NCBI GenBank assembly: GCA_035513345.1
Contig: DATKCF010000019.1
Location: forward strand, 1-29,928
Reading direction: 5' to 3'
Length of the DNA: 29,928 nucleotides
Origin: DATKCF01 sp035513345
GTDB taxonomy: Bacteria; Gemmatimonadota; Gemmatimonadetes; Longimicrobiales; RSA9
In this document: positions 1 through 7,843 of the stretch, piece by piece
How positions within the stretch are numbered: the first letter of the stretch is position 1
Layout: every line of letters starts with the position of its first letter
Notes under the pieces: generated by a model
Databases searched by the model: none
What the model saw: the letters and a program-made list of their open reading frames with translations, nothing else
Told to the model about the DNA's origin: nothing
Position numbers and translations under genes: made by a program

Positions 1-131
1 GTCCGCGGGTTGTAGAATCCCACCGTGTCCAGGTAGTAACCGTCGCGCGGCGTCCTCGAATCCGCGACCACCACCCGGTAGTACGGCTGCGCCTTCCGGC
101 CAACCCTTCGGAGTCTTATGCGTACGGACAT
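1..131 (-). CDS. rpsP: 30S ribosomal protein bS16, N-terminal part (cut by window edge)
   Basis: Small-subunit ribosomal protein S16. Reading the minus strand from the ATG at 131 gives about 43 residues beginning MSVRIRLRRVGRK, then QPYYRVVVADSRTPRDG and a GFYNPR block. These match the S16 N-terminus, which has basic RL(R/S)RxGxK followed by P(Y/F)Y-VVADSR-RDG-GFYNP. A purine-rich AGAGG sits 4 nt before the ATG. The 3' part lies off the left edge. ffh directly upstream fits the common ffh-rpsP-rimM-trmD order. The intervening 147 nt (132-278) is filled by the GTTTCTGG repeat element. Confidence 0.9.
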   Translation of the reverse strand, partial: MSVRIRLRRVGRKAQPYYRVVVADSRTPRDGYYLDTVGFYNPR

Positions 132-151
132 GGAGCCTCTCGGTTTGGAAA

Positions 152-239
152 TCGCTTCTGGTTTCTGGTTTCTGGGGCTGGTTTCTGGGGTCCGCGCCGC
201 GCCTGGTGAACTGCGCGAACCAGAAACGCTTTCCTCAGA
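152..239 (+). repeat. GTTTCTGG-family intergenic repeat, copy A (88 bp)
   Basis: Array of TTTCTGG heptamers, then a 13-nt-period block (TTTCTGGGGCTGG), a GC-rich linker, and a single inverted CCAGAAAC at 220-227. It aligns without gaps to 5218-5305, with 80 of 88 positions identical by hand alignment. It sits between the ffh stop and the rpsP start. A further degenerate GTTTCTGGTTTCTTG array lies at 256-275, against the ffh stop codon. Confidence 0.85.
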
Positions 240-278
240 AGCCCACCGATTGTTCGTTTCTGGTTTCTTGTTTCTCTG

Positions 279-1616
279 TCAAAGCCCAGGTATCCGGACG
301 CCGCCACCCATGGTACCGCCACCCATGCCCTTCATCTGCTTCATCAGCTTCTGCATCTGCTTGAACTGCTGCATGAGCCGGTTCACTTCCTGGACCGGTC
401 GGCCGGATCCCTTCGCGATCCGCAGCCGGCGTGACCCGTTCAGAATGTCCGGCCGCCGTCGTTCCTGCGGCGTCATCGACAGGACGATCGCTTCCACGTG
501 CCGGATCTTCTTCGGATCGACCTTCGTCTGCTTCAGCATCTTGCTGTTCACGCCCGGCACCATCTTGAGCAGCCCCTCGAGCGGCCCCATCTTCTGCATC
601 TGCTGCGTCACGGTCAGGAAGTCCTCGAGATCGAAACGGCCTTCCTTCCCGACCTTCTGCTCCAGCTTCTGCGCCTGGCCCTCGTCGAACGCCTGCTGCG
701 CCTTCTCCACCAGTCCGACCACGTCGCCCTGCTGGAGAATCCGGCCCGCCATGCGGTGCGGATCGAACACCTCGAGGCCGTCCACACGCTCGCCGGTTCC
801 CACGAACCTTACCGGTACGCCCGTCACACCCCGGATCGACAGCGCGGCACCGCCACGTGCATCGCCGTCCATCTTCGTCAGCACGACGCCCGTCAGATCC
901 AGCGCTTCGCGGAAACCCTGAGCGATCCGGACCGCCTCCTGCCCGATCATCGCGTCCACAACGAGCAGCGTCTCCGACGGCGACACCGCCTCACGCACCC
1001 GGCGCAGCTCGTCCATCAGTTCCGCATCGACCTGAAGGCGACCCGCTGTGTCCAGGATCACCACCCGGTGCCTCGCGGCCCTCGCCTCGTCCACCGCCCA
1101 GCGCGCCAGCTTCACCACGTCCTTCTCGGACCGATCCGCCAGCACCGGGACGCCGATCTCCTTGCCCAGCGTCTCGAGCTGGTCGATGGCCGCCGGCCGG
1201 TACGGGTCCAGCGCAGCCAGTGCCGGAGAGCGACCCTCCCGCACCATCCGCTTCGCCAGCTTCGCCGCTGTCGTCGTCTTGCCCGACCCCTGAAGCCCCA
1301 CCAGCATCACCACCGTCGGTGGCACCGGCGCTACCGCCAATGGCGAGGGCCTGTCCCCGAGCAGCACGACCAGCTCGTCGTGTACGATCTTCACTACCTG
1401 CTGCCCGGGCGACACCGACTTCAACACCTTCTCGCCCGTCGCCTTCTCCTCGACCCGGCCCAGAAACTCCTTGACGAGCTGGAAATTGACGTCCGCCTCG
1501 AGGAGCACTCGCCTTACATCGCGCAGCCCCTCGCGGATCATCGGCGCCGTCAGCAGCCCGCGCTGCTTCAGTCTGCCGAATACGACGTCCAGCTTCTCTG
1601 AGAGTTCGTCGAACAC
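279..1616 (-). CDS. ffh: Signal recognition particle GTPase Ffh (SRP54)
   Basis: Protein half of the bacterial signal recognition particle; it binds 4.5S RNA and signal sequences of nascent membrane proteins and docks with FtsY. The 445 residues are normal length. The N domain spans about residues 1-95. The NG GTPase core has G1 GLQGSGKT (107-114), DPYRPAA (137-143), DTAGR (189-193) and TKMDGDARGG (about 247-256). The M domain, from about 300, has the QMQKMGPLEGLLKMVPG finger-loop region and ends in a Met/Gln/Lys-rich helix and a GGGTMGGG tail. It starts at GTG 1616; an in-frame stop lies a few codons upstream and I see no earlier start. rpsP follows. Confidence 0.97.
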   Translation of the reverse strand: MFDELSEKLDVVFGRLKQRGLLTAPMIREGLRDVRRVLLEADVNFQLVKEFLGRVEEKATGEKVLKSVSPGQQVVKIVHDELVVLLGDRPSPLAVAPVPPTVVMLVGLQGSGKTTTAAKLAKRMVREGRSPALAALDPYRPAAIDQLETLGKEIGVPVLADRSEKDVVKLARWAVDEARAARHRVVILDTAGRLQVDAELMDELRRVREAVSPSETLLVVDAMIGQEAVRIAQGFREALDLTGVVLTKMDGDARGGAALSIRGVTGVPVRFVGTGERVDGLEVFDPHRMAGRILQQGDVVGLVEKAQQAFDEGQAQKLEQKVGKEGRFDLEDFLTVTQQMQKMGPLEGLLKMVPGVNSKMLKQTKVDPKKIRHVEAIVLSMTPQERRRPDILNGSRRLRIAKGSGRPVQEVNRLMQQFKQMQKLMKQMKGMGGGTMGGGVRIPGL

Positions 1617-1701
1617 GTCCGCATCGATTCCGGGTGAACAGAGCCTTGCAAGTTAGCCCCTGATCCGGCACTTCTCAAGTTCCACGGGTCCGGACGGCAC
1701 C

Positions 1702-2991
1702 TCAGACGACCAGGTCGATTATCTGCTCGCGCTCCGTGCCGACGGAGATGAAGTCCACGGGAACGCCAGTCAATTCGACGATGCGATCGAGATAGGCCCT
1801 TGCCCGGGCGGGGAGGTCGGCGAGCGACCGTGCTCCGGCTGTCGAGGATTTCCAGCCCGGCAAGGTTTCGTAGACCGGTCTGGCATGGTCGAGGAAGCCG
1901 AGGTCGGGGGGGAACGTCGTATGGGCTTCGCCGTTGACATCGTAGCCGGTGCAGACGTGGATCTGATCGAACGAGTCGAGCACATCGAGCTTGGTGACGG
2001 CCAGGCTGGTCAGGCCGTTGACCTGTGCGGCGTAGCGGACGACGACTGAATCGAACCAGCCGCAGCGGCGAGGGCGGCCGGTGGTCGCGCCGTACTCACC
2101 GCCCAGCTCGCGCAGGTGATCGCCGAGCGGCGCCTCGATCTCGGTGGGCAGCGGGCCGCTGCCGACCCGGGTCGTATACGCCTTGACCACGCCGATCACG
2201 CCGTCGATGACAGTCGGCCCGATGCCGACGCCGGTGGCCGCGCCGCCCGCCGTTGTGGATGAAGACGTGACGAACGGATAGGTGCCGTGATCGATGTCGA
2301 GCATGGCGCCCTGGGCGCCCTCGAGCAGGACGCGACCATCGCTGCGCGCGAGCGTGTCGAGGATCTCGCGGCCCGTGTCGGTGAGCATGGGCAGGATTCG
2401 CTCACGGCTGGCCAGAACGGATTCGACCAGCGCGCCGGCGTCGACCGGGTCACCGTCGATGGCCCTCAACCGGCCGTTCGCCCGGTCGACCGCCGCACGG
2501 ATGAGACGCGAGGCGCGGTCCGGGTCCGACAGGTCGGCCACGCGAATGCCCGCGCGCGCAATCTTGTCTTCGTAGGCGGGTCCGATACCCTTGCCGGTCG
2601 TGCCGATCTTGTCGATGCCACGCATGGTCTCGCCAGCGAGGTCCAGCCGCTTGTGGTGCTCGAGCAGGAGGTGCGCACGGCCGCTTATGCCGATGTGCGG
2701 TTCCGCCTCGATGCCGCGGGCCTTCAGGGCATCCAGCTCGGCCAGAAACTGGTCGACGTCCAGAACGACGCCGTTGCCGAGCAGGCAACGTTTGCCGCCG
2801 TGCAGAACGCCGGACGGAATCTGATGGAGGATGAACTCCTCGTCGGCGACGTGGACCGTATGGCCCGCGTTGGCGCCGCCCTGGTAACGCGCGATGATCG
2901 AGGCACGCGCCGCGATCACGTCCACGATCTTGCCCTTGCCTTCGTCGCCCCACTGCGCACCCACGACGACGAGGCAGCGATGATCCCGCAT
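1702..2991 (-). CDS. purA: Adenylosuccinate synthetase
   Basis: Makes adenylosuccinate from IMP, aspartate and GTP, the first committed step to AMP. About 429 residues, normal for the family. VVVGAQWGDEGKGKIVD at the N-terminus is the PurA phosphate-binding loop with the catalytic Asp. GGANAGHTV, GTTGKGIGPAY, the EGAQGAMLDIDHGTYPFVT block and TGRPRRCGW follow in family order. I prefer the ATG at 2991 because PurA proteins usually begin just before this loop. A GTG at 3015 with GGAG upstream would add eight residues. The gene is separated from ffh by about 85 nt and preceded by a 9-bp hairpin. Confidence 0.96.
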   Translation of the reverse strand: MRDHRCLVVVGAQWGDEGKGKIVDVIAARASIIARYQGGANAGHTVHVADEEFILHQIPSGVLHGGKRCLLGNGVVLDVDQFLAELDALKARGIEAEPHIGISGRAHLLLEHHKRLDLAGETMRGIDKIGTTGKGIGPAYEDKIARAGIRVADLSDPDRASRLIRAAVDRANGRLRAIDGDPVDAGALVESVLASRERILPMLTDTGREILDTLARSDGRVLLEGAQGAMLDIDHGTYPFVTSSSTTAGGAATGVGIGPTVIDGVIGVVKAYTTRVGSGPLPTEIEAPLGDHLRELGGEYGATTGRPRRCGWFDSVVVRYAAQVNGLTSLAVTKLDVLDSFDQIHVCTGYDVNGEAHTTFPPDLGFLDHARPVYETLPGWKSSTAGARSLADLPARARAYLDRIVELTGVPVDFISVGTEREQIIDLVV

Positions 2992-3020
2992 CCGCAGTAC
3001 CCTGCCCGATGACACACAGA

Positions 3021-3053
3021 ACCCGCTCCGCGCGCAACGGCGAGGGAGCGGGT
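3021..3053 (-). terminator. Hairpin between the M28-type peptidase gene and purA (possible terminator or attenuator)
   Basis: Perfect 9-bp inverted repeat, ACCCGCTCC (3021-3029) and GGAGCGGGT (3045-3053), with a 15-nt loop. Read on the minus strand it lies after the peptidase stop and is followed by TTCTGTGTGT, only mildly T-rich. It could end the upstream transcript. Its 3' arm contains the GGAG that would serve the alternative purA GTG start, so it could also modulate purA translation. Confidence 0.4.
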
Positions 3054-3079
3054 CGAGAGATGGTCTTTTCCCGGAAAGG

Positions 3080-4243
3080 TTAGCCGGGCGCGGGTTCGCG
3101 CGCCACCCTCAGGGCCCGGTCGGTTGCCGGATCGGTCCGGATCACGTCGAGCGCGTCGCTCACGATGTCGGCGACGAGCGTCGCGCCTCGCCCGTCCATC
3201 CGGTCCGCGGTGTCGCCCGGCCTGTGCACCCGCGCAAGCGACCGCAGCCGGCCACGCATGATGGTGACCGCGTGGTGGCCGGCTCGTGAGAATGGCACGT
3301 GGTCGAGCAGGAGGCCGGGCGGCAGACCGCGGTGCCTGACCTGAGCATCACGCTCGGTGGCGCACTGGTCCAGCGTCCAGGTCAGGCGCGACGGCGGCGA
3401 GGCAAGCGGCGACCGGCCGTCGATCAGAACGATCGGCCCATCGTCATCGAGGCCATCGAGGTTGATCACCGCTTCGACGTCGGGAAACGAAGCGGCGGCC
3501 ACCCGCGCACCGACCAGGCCGAACTCCTCGGCGTCCGTCACGAGGAAGGCGACATCGTGCGATCCGCGATCGGCTTCGATCCGTGCGATCCGGAGCAGGC
3601 CGGCCACGCCGCTGGCGTTGTCGAGCGCACCGTCCGAATCGTTGCCGACGCAGCATCGGGAGATGACCAGGCCGCAGATGCCGCCAATGATGCCGGCCGT
3701 CGTCGCTACCGCCGGAGCCTGGCCGTTCGCGGCAACGATGGCGACGAGCGTCAGCCAGGCCAGGACGGCGCCAACCGCGCCACCGACGCGGAGTATGAGC
3801 GGCATGGGCTGCGACTTGCTGTCGCGGTGCGCCACGATCAGAAAACGCGCTGCGCCGGACCCGGCCAGCATGTTGGCGCCTGCCGCGCGCGCGAACGGCA
3901 GGCGCAGCATTGCGGCATCCGACAGCATCACCGCCGTCGCGGCCAGGATCGCCGGCGCGAGCAGAAACGCGAGAGCCGGCGCGAAGCGTCCGGCCTGGAC
4001 GAAGAAAGCCGCCGCGGGAAGCGTGACGGCCAGGATCACGCCGCAGATCTGTGCACCGAACCGGCCCGGCAGAGCGGAGAACGTGAACGGGCAATCCTCG
4101 ACCGCCAGGCCAATGCGCTCGAATTCGGCACGGATCCTGGCTTGCACGCCAGCGGCGGCCGCAGAGCCGTGTAGCCTGGGCACGGCCAGAGACCGCAACA
4201 TCTCGAGCACGGCGTCGCGCGGCGGAGGCTCCGTCCCCGACAA
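3080..4243 (-). CDS. Membrane-embedded M28-family-like zinc peptidase
   Basis: Predicted zinc aminopeptidase. Numbering from a TTG at 4243, the M28 ligand pattern is AHRDS (His139), LDNASG (Asp208), DAEEFG (Glu239/Glu240), INLDG (Asp263) and VHRPGDT (His340). Four hydrophobic segments are visible at about 63-85, 89-107, 148-173 and 179-198. The last two lie between the HxDS and DNASG motifs, which are normally close together. The start is uncertain: GTG 4288 overlaps the aldolase gene and lacks a ribosome site; TTG 4243 follows the aldolase stop by one base; GTG 4210 and ATG 4201 begin inside the first conserved helix. Probably co-transcribed with the aldolase. The natural substrate is unknown. 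Confidence 0.75.
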   Translation of the reverse strand: MSGTEPPPRDAVLEMLRSLAVPRLHGSAAAAGVQARIRAEFERIGLAVEDCPFTFSALPGRFGAQICGVILAVTLPAAAFFVQAGRFAPALAFLLAPAILAATAVMLSDAAMLRLPFARAAGANMLAGSGAARFLIVAHRDSKSQPMPLILRVGGAVGAVLAWLTLVAIVAANGQAPAVATTAGIIGGICGLVISRCCVGNDSDGALDNASGVAGLLRIARIEADRGSHDVAFLVTDAEEFGLVGARVAAASFPDVEAVINLDGLDDDGPIVLIDGRSPLASPPSRLTWTLDQCATERDAQVRHRGLPPGLLLDHVPFSRAGHHAVTIMRGRLRSLARVHRPGDTADRMDGRGATLVADIVSDALDVIRTDPATDRALRVAREPAPG

Positions 4244-4244
4244 C

Positions 4245-5159
4245 CTAGGTCCGGGCTGCGGCAAGCAGACCGGTGTCGCGCAGCACACCGGCGAGCTTGC
4301 GCTGATCGGCCTCTCCGAGCGGACGCAACGGCGGCCGCGGCGGGCCCCCGCTCCAGCCGAGCTGATCGAGCGCCGCCTTCACACCGACCGCGCCCCACGT
4401 TCCGACGATCGAGCGGTGCGCCGTCGACATGCGCTCCTGTACGCGGCCAGCGCGCGCCGTGTCGCCTTCGCGGAACGCAGCCACGATCTCCGCACACTCG
4501 GCCGGCGCGAAGTCCGCGACGGCAAGAACACCGCCCGCGCCGCCCAGCTCGAGCGCCGTGTACAGCAGCGTACCGTTCCCGACGAACAGCGCCTTGCCGG
4601 CCGGCGAGGAATCGGTGTAATCGGCGAAGCGCTTCACTTCGCCGGATGAGTCCTTCATGCCCGCGATGTTCGGATGGCGCAGCAGCTCTCCCATGAGGCC
4701 GGGATCGATCACGACCTTCGTGTACTTGGGCATGTGATAGACGATCACGGGCACCGGCGAAGCATCCGCAACGGCCCGATAGTGGTCGAGCAGCGCAGCC
4801 ACGGGCAGGTACGGTCCGAAGTACCAGGGTGCGTGCGACAGCATGTATTCGGCGCCCGCCGCAGCAAGCTCCCTGCACTGCCGGATCGTGGCGCGCGTCG
4901 ACTCGCCGCTCGCGCCAGCCACCAGCGCAATGCCCGGCGGCACCACTTCGCGCGCGAACCCGGTCAGCCGGACCTTCTCGTCCTCGTCGAGCAGCGCCCC
5001 CTCGCCCGTCGACCCGAACAGCACGATCCCGTCGATCGGCTCATCGACCCAGCGCCGCAGATTGTCGCGGAAACTGACCGGCGCGATTTCGCCCGTCACC
5101 GGATCGAAGGGCGTCGTGACCGGCAGGAATATGCCGGAAAGGCGGGCATCGGTGGGCAT
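4245..5159 (-). CDS. Dihydrodipicolinate synthase/N-acetylneuraminate lyase family aldolase
   Basis: Class I (Schiff-base) TIM-barrel aldolase of 304 residues, the usual length. Visible motifs are GSTGEG (pyruvate carboxylate loop, cf. GTTGE in DapA), VIVYHMP carrying the catalytic Tyr, and IAGMKDSSG carrying the Schiff-base Lys. The glycine-rich VGNGTLL loop follows. The family includes DapA, 4-hydroxy-2-oxoglutarate aldolase and sugar-acid aldolases. The motifs do not separate these and no lysine-pathway gene is adjacent, so I do not call it dapA. ATG at 5159 fits the family N-terminus. A repeat array begins 4 nt upstream, so the leader RNA would contain it. The stop TAG is followed almost at once by the peptidase gene. 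Confidence 0.88.
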   Translation of the reverse strand: MPTDARLSGIFLPVTTPFDPVTGEIAPVSFRDNLRRWVDEPIDGIVLFGSTGEGALLDEDEKVRLTGFAREVVPPGIALVAGASGESTRATIRQCRELAAAGAEYMLSHAPWYFGPYLPVAALLDHYRAVADASPVPVIVYHMPKYTKVVIDPGLMGELLRHPNIAGMKDSSGEVKRFADYTDSSPAGKALFVGNGTLLYTALELGGAGGVLAVADFAPAECAEIVAAFREGDTARAGRVQERMSTAHRSIVGTWGAVGVKAALDQLGWSGGPPRPPLRPLGEADQRKLAGVLRDTGLLAAART

Positions 5160-5162
5160 GAT

Positions 5163-5255
5163 GGTACTGACTCGTTTCTGGTTTCTGGTTCTGGGGCTGG
5201 TTTCTGGGGGTACTGACTCGTTTCTGGTTTCTGGTTTCTGGGGCTGGTTTCTGGG
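5163..5255 (+). repeat. Tandem duplication of a 46/47-bp GTTTCTGG-family unit
   Basis: Two consecutive units, 5163-5208 and 5209-5255. Each starts GGTACTGACTCG and runs through TTTCTGG heptamers, then CTGGTTTCTGGG. They differ by one missing T in the first unit. The second unit also starts the 88-bp copy B and the left arm of an inverted repeat. The array directly abuts the start of the aldolase gene. Confidence 0.85.
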
Positions 5256-5305
5256 GTCCGCGCTGCGCTGGGTTAACTGCGCGAACCAGAAACGCTTCTT
5301 TCAGA
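5218..5305 (+). repeat. GTTTCTGG-family intergenic repeat, copy B (88 bp)
   Basis: Gap-free match to 152-239, with 80 of 88 positions identical by hand. It includes the non-repetitive linker (GTCCGCGC...AACTGCGCGAA) and an inverted CCAGAAAC at 5286-5293. The shared linker shows this is a copied element and not only an independently grown microsatellite. Confidence 0.85.
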
Positions 5306-5446
5306 CGGCAACCCGCAATGCGCTGCCGCGCGGTCCCGTTGTCAAGTGACACGAGTGGCACCGGGTGCGCAAGGGACGCCCACGCGGCGACGTGCCGCAA
5401 CCGGCACCCCCCTCACGCGCCGCTGACCCCGCTTCCAACGTGTGTT
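5306..5446. other. Spacer between inverted repeat arms, no gene seen
   Basis: Central part of the 397-bp gap between the aldolase gene and pilT. I see no ORF with family resemblance and no tRNA-like TTCRA arm. There is a small hairpin, GTGCCG/CGGCAC at 5392-5407 with a CAAC loop. It appears to be the centre of the inverted repeat formed by 5216-5255 and 5447-5486. Confidence 0.5.
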
Positions 5447-5486
5447 CCCAGAAACCCGCCCCAGAAACCAGAAACCAGAAACGAGT
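5447..5486 (-). repeat. Inverted arm of the GTTTCTGG-family repeat
   Basis: CCAGAAAC-oriented array, the reverse complement of 5216-5255 with a single mismatch over 40 nt. The two arms could pair across a 191-nt centre. Three overlapping CCAGAAAC octamers start at 5461, 5468 and 5475. One more GTTTCTGG stands at 5549-5556, touching the pilT stop codon. Confidence 0.85.
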
Positions 5487-5501
5487 TCCCACAGCGCAAT
5501 A

Positions 5502-5533
5502 GCGCCCCGGCCGCACACGTGCGGCCGGGGCGC
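5502..5533 (-). terminator. Strong GC-rich hairpin downstream of pilT
   Basis: Perfect 14-bp inverted repeat GCGCCCCGGCCGCA / TGCGGCCGGGGCGC around a CACG loop, starting 24 nt after the pilT stop on the minus strand. There is no clear T-tract after the stem (TATTGCGC), so it may end transcription in a T-poor manner or only protect the mRNA 3' end. It is symmetrical enough to work in both directions. Confidence 0.65.
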
Positions 5534-5556
5534 CAGCGTTACCCTTCCGTTTCTGG

Positions 5557-6624
5557 TTACACGAGCGTCCGCATCCTGAGCTCGAAGTCGGCCGGGTTGT
5601 TGGCGGCGGCCTTGGCGACTTCGTAGGAGACGAGGTCGGCGTCGACGAGATCGCGAAGATGCTGGTCGAAGGTCTGGGAGCCGTACTGCTCCTTGCCGTC
5701 GGCGATCAGGTCGTAGATCTCGTGCTGTTTGTCTCCGCCCTGCATGATCGCGTCCTGGATGGTACCGGTCACGACCATGACCTCGGCGGCGACGACGCGG
5801 CCGCGGTTGTCCTTGCGCGGCAGCAGTCGCTGGCTGATCACGGCGACGAGCGTCTCGGCCAGCCGGATCCGCACCATTTCCTGTTCGTGCGGAGGGAACA
5901 CGGCGACGATGCGGGAAATCGTCTGCACCGCGTTCGTCGTGTGCAGGGTGGACAGCACGAGGTGGCCGGTTTCGGCGGCCTTCATCGCGGTGTCCATCGT
6001 GATGGTGTCGCGCATTTCACCGATCATGACTACATCGGGGTCTTCGCGCAGGGCGGACTTCAGACCCTGGTCGAATGACGCCGTGTCGCTGCCAACCTCT
6101 CGCTGTGTGATCGAGCAATTGATGTCGCGGTGCAGGAACTCGATCGGGTTCTCGAGCGTGATGATGTGCTTGCGCCGGGTGTTGTTGATGTAGCCGACGA
6201 TCGCCGCCAGCGTGCTGCTCTTTCCGGAACCGGTCACGCCCGTCACGAGCACCAGGCCGCGTTCCGCCGAGGACACCGCAGACAGTACAGGCGGCAGCTT
6301 CAGCGCCTCGAAGTTCGGGATGTCGATCGGAATGACGCGCATCACGGCCATTGGCGTGCCGCGCTGGCGAAGGATGTTCACCCGGAACCTGCCGAGGCCT
6401 GGCGCGCCCCACGAACAGTCGTAGTCGCGGATCTCGTCGAACCGGTCGCGATCCTTGGAATTCGTGATCAGTTGCAGGCAGATCTGACGTACCTGATCCT
6501 GCGACAGACGCTGCTGCGTCAGCGGCACCAGCTCTCCGTAGATTCGTGCGCGCAGGAAGTCACCGACCTTGATGTGGATGTCGGAGGCGCCGCGCTGAAC
6601 TGCCGCCTTGAATATCTCGATCAT
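5557..6624 (-). CDS. pilT: Type IV pilus retraction ATPase PilT
   Basis: Hexameric secretion-type ATPase at the cytoplasmic base of type IV pili that drives pilus disassembly and twitching. From ATG 6624 (MIEIFKAAVQRGASDIHI) it has 355 residues, typical for PilT. Visible motifs are the PAS-like N-domain with GASDIHIKVG, Walker A GVTGSGKSS, Walker B DPDVVMIGEMRD with its Asp-box, the His-box LVLSTLHTTNA, and a C-terminal helix region (IQDAIMQGG...QTFDQHLRDLV) corresponding to the PilT AIRNLIRE segment. The frame stays open upstream to 6798, with an ATG at 6702, but that Pro/Arg-rich stretch has no PilT counterpart. No other pilus gene is in the window. Confidence 0.93.
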   Translation of the reverse strand: MIEIFKAAVQRGASDIHIKVGDFLRARIYGELVPLTQQRLSQDQVRQICLQLITNSKDRDRFDEIRDYDCSWGAPGLGRFRVNILRQRGTPMAVMRVIPIDIPNFEALKLPPVLSAVSSAERGLVLVTGVTGSGKSSTLAAIVGYINNTRRKHIITLENPIEFLHRDINCSITQREVGSDTASFDQGLKSALREDPDVVMIGEMRDTITMDTAMKAAETGHLVLSTLHTTNAVQTISRIVAVFPPHEQEMVRIRLAETLVAVISQRLLPRKDNRGRVVAAEVMVVTGTIQDAIMQGGDKQHEIYDLIADGKEQYGSQTFDQHLRDLVDADLVSYEVAKAAANNPADFELRMRTLV

Positions 6625-6947
6625 CTCGAACCGACGTGGAGGTTCCTGGTGGGCATCATGCCCGGGTCCAGGGGCCGGCGAAGCCCTCGTCCGGAGGTTC
6701 ATCGGCCTGATCCGAGTATCGGAATGCGTCTCTGTGGCCTTGACATCGGAGCCCGGTACGGGGGGCGAATCCACTCCTGACAGTCGTGCATGACCCATTC
6801 CAGTCGATACGCGCGTCCCGAACCGCGCGGAGCCCGTGTCCGGCGTGGTTTCCGGGCGCGATCATCTGCCGACCCGCTGTCGCCTTCGGGGGTACACTCG
6901 TCGCGGCGCCTGTGGGACGGCGAGGATGCAACGGATCGGGGCGGAGA
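6625..6947. other. Divergent intergenic region between pilT and the IMPase gene
   Basis: 323 bp separating oppositely oriented genes, so it should hold promoters for both. A consensus-like TTGACA lies at 6740-6745 on the plus strand, but no good -10 follows at 16-18 nt. A TACACT at 6893-6898 lacks a matching -35. I cannot assign either promoter with confidence and see no RNA gene. Confidence 0.4.
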
Positions 6948-7826
6948 ATGCATCTCAGGAGCATGCTGGAAGTGGCGGTCGATGCGGCGAGAGCGGCGGT
7001 GGGTGTGCATCGCGCGAACCTGAGCGACATCGATGCCGAGGAGTGGACGGAGAAGGGCCATCACGACTTCGTGTCGCGCGTGGACCGAGAGGCGGAGTCG
7101 CAGATCATCGAACGCATCCACAGAGCGTTCCCGGATCACCGATTCCTTTCGGAGGAGGAGGCGACAGCGCCGGTCGGAATCGCAGCGCGATCGGGCCTCA
7201 CCGAAGACGGCGGGTCCGTCGCTGGACATCTGTCGATTCCAGCGGACCGGCTTGCCGAGGCGAAGAGCGAGGCGGGCTGGATCTGGGTCATCGACCCGCT
7301 GGACGGCACAACGAACTACCTGCATCGGTATCCGATGTATGCTGCGTCGATCGCCGGGTTGCTCGACGGTGAGCTGGCGGTGGGTGTCGTGATGGACGGA
7401 TCGACCGGTGCGACATGGACGGCGCTCCGGGGCGGCGGCGCGTTTCTGGACGACAGGCGAATTCGCGTTTCCGCCACGACCGATCCCTCACGCGCTCTGA
7501 TTGGTACCGGGTTCCCTTTCAAGGCGCTCGACCTGCTGCCCGGCTATCTCGATCAGTTTTCGCGGATCGTGAAGGCCACCGCCGGCGTACGAAGAGCTGG
7601 CGCGGCCGCACTGGATCTCTGTCACCTGGCCTCGGGGTACTTCGACGGGTTCTGGGAGCTGTCGCTGGCGCCGTGGGACATCGCGGCAGGCGCGCTCATC
7701 GTCCGCGAGGCGGGCGGGACGATCACGCGGATCGACGGTAACGCCGACATCGTCGGCTCTGGCTCGGTGCTTGCGAGCAACGGCCGGCTGCACGAATGGC
7801 TGGCAGCGGCGGTACAGGACGACTGA
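6948..7826 (+). CDS. Inositol monophosphatase family protein
   Basis: Mg-dependent phosphatase of the IMPase/FIG/CysQ superfamily. Motifs are FLSEEEA (metal-binding Glu), DPLDGTTNY (metal-binding Asps and catalytic Thr) and WDIAAGALIVREAGG (third metal-binding Asp and the C-terminal signature). About 292 residues from ATG 6948. A second ATG at 6963 is possible, and both have purine-rich GGAG or AGGAG very close. About 25 residues are inserted between the EEE motif and DPLDGTT compared with compact family members. The substrate (inositol phosphate, histidinol phosphate or PAP) cannot be read from the motifs. It is followed after 17 nt by the penicillin-binding protein gene, so the pair is probably co-transcribed. 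Confidence 0.9.
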   Translation: MHLRSMLEVAVDAARAAVGVHRANLSDIDAEEWTEKGHHDFVSRVDREAESQIIERIHRAFPDHRFLSEEEATAPVGIAARSGLTEDGGSVAGHLSIPADRLAEAKSEAGWIWVIDPLDGTTNYLHRYPMYAASIAGLLDGELAVGVVMDGSTGATWTALRGGGAFLDDRRIRVSATTDPSRALIGTGFPFKALDLLPGYLDQFSRIVKATAGVRRAGAAALDLCHLASGYFDGFWELSLAPWDIAAGALIVREAGGTITRIDGNADIVGSGSVLASNGRLHEWLAAAVQDD

Positions 7827-7843
7827 CTGGACTGAGGACTGCG

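Noticed and set aside
116..322. Peptides such as PETRNQK read from the repeats as a real small protein
   Set aside because: Appears at several loci simply because 7-nt units stay open in more than one frame; no start or ribosome site accompanies them.
498..1601. 367-codon plus-strand ORF opposite ffh
   Set aside because: His/Arg/Leu-rich translation without motifs, a mirror of ffh codon bias.
5306..5446. tRNA or structured RNA in the aldolase-pilT gap
   Set aside because: No TTCRA arm or cloverleaf could be drawn; only a 6-bp hairpin is visible.
6740..6768. TTGACA as the promoter of the IMPase/PBP operon
   Set aside because: No acceptable -10 at 16-18 nt spacing and the leader would be long.
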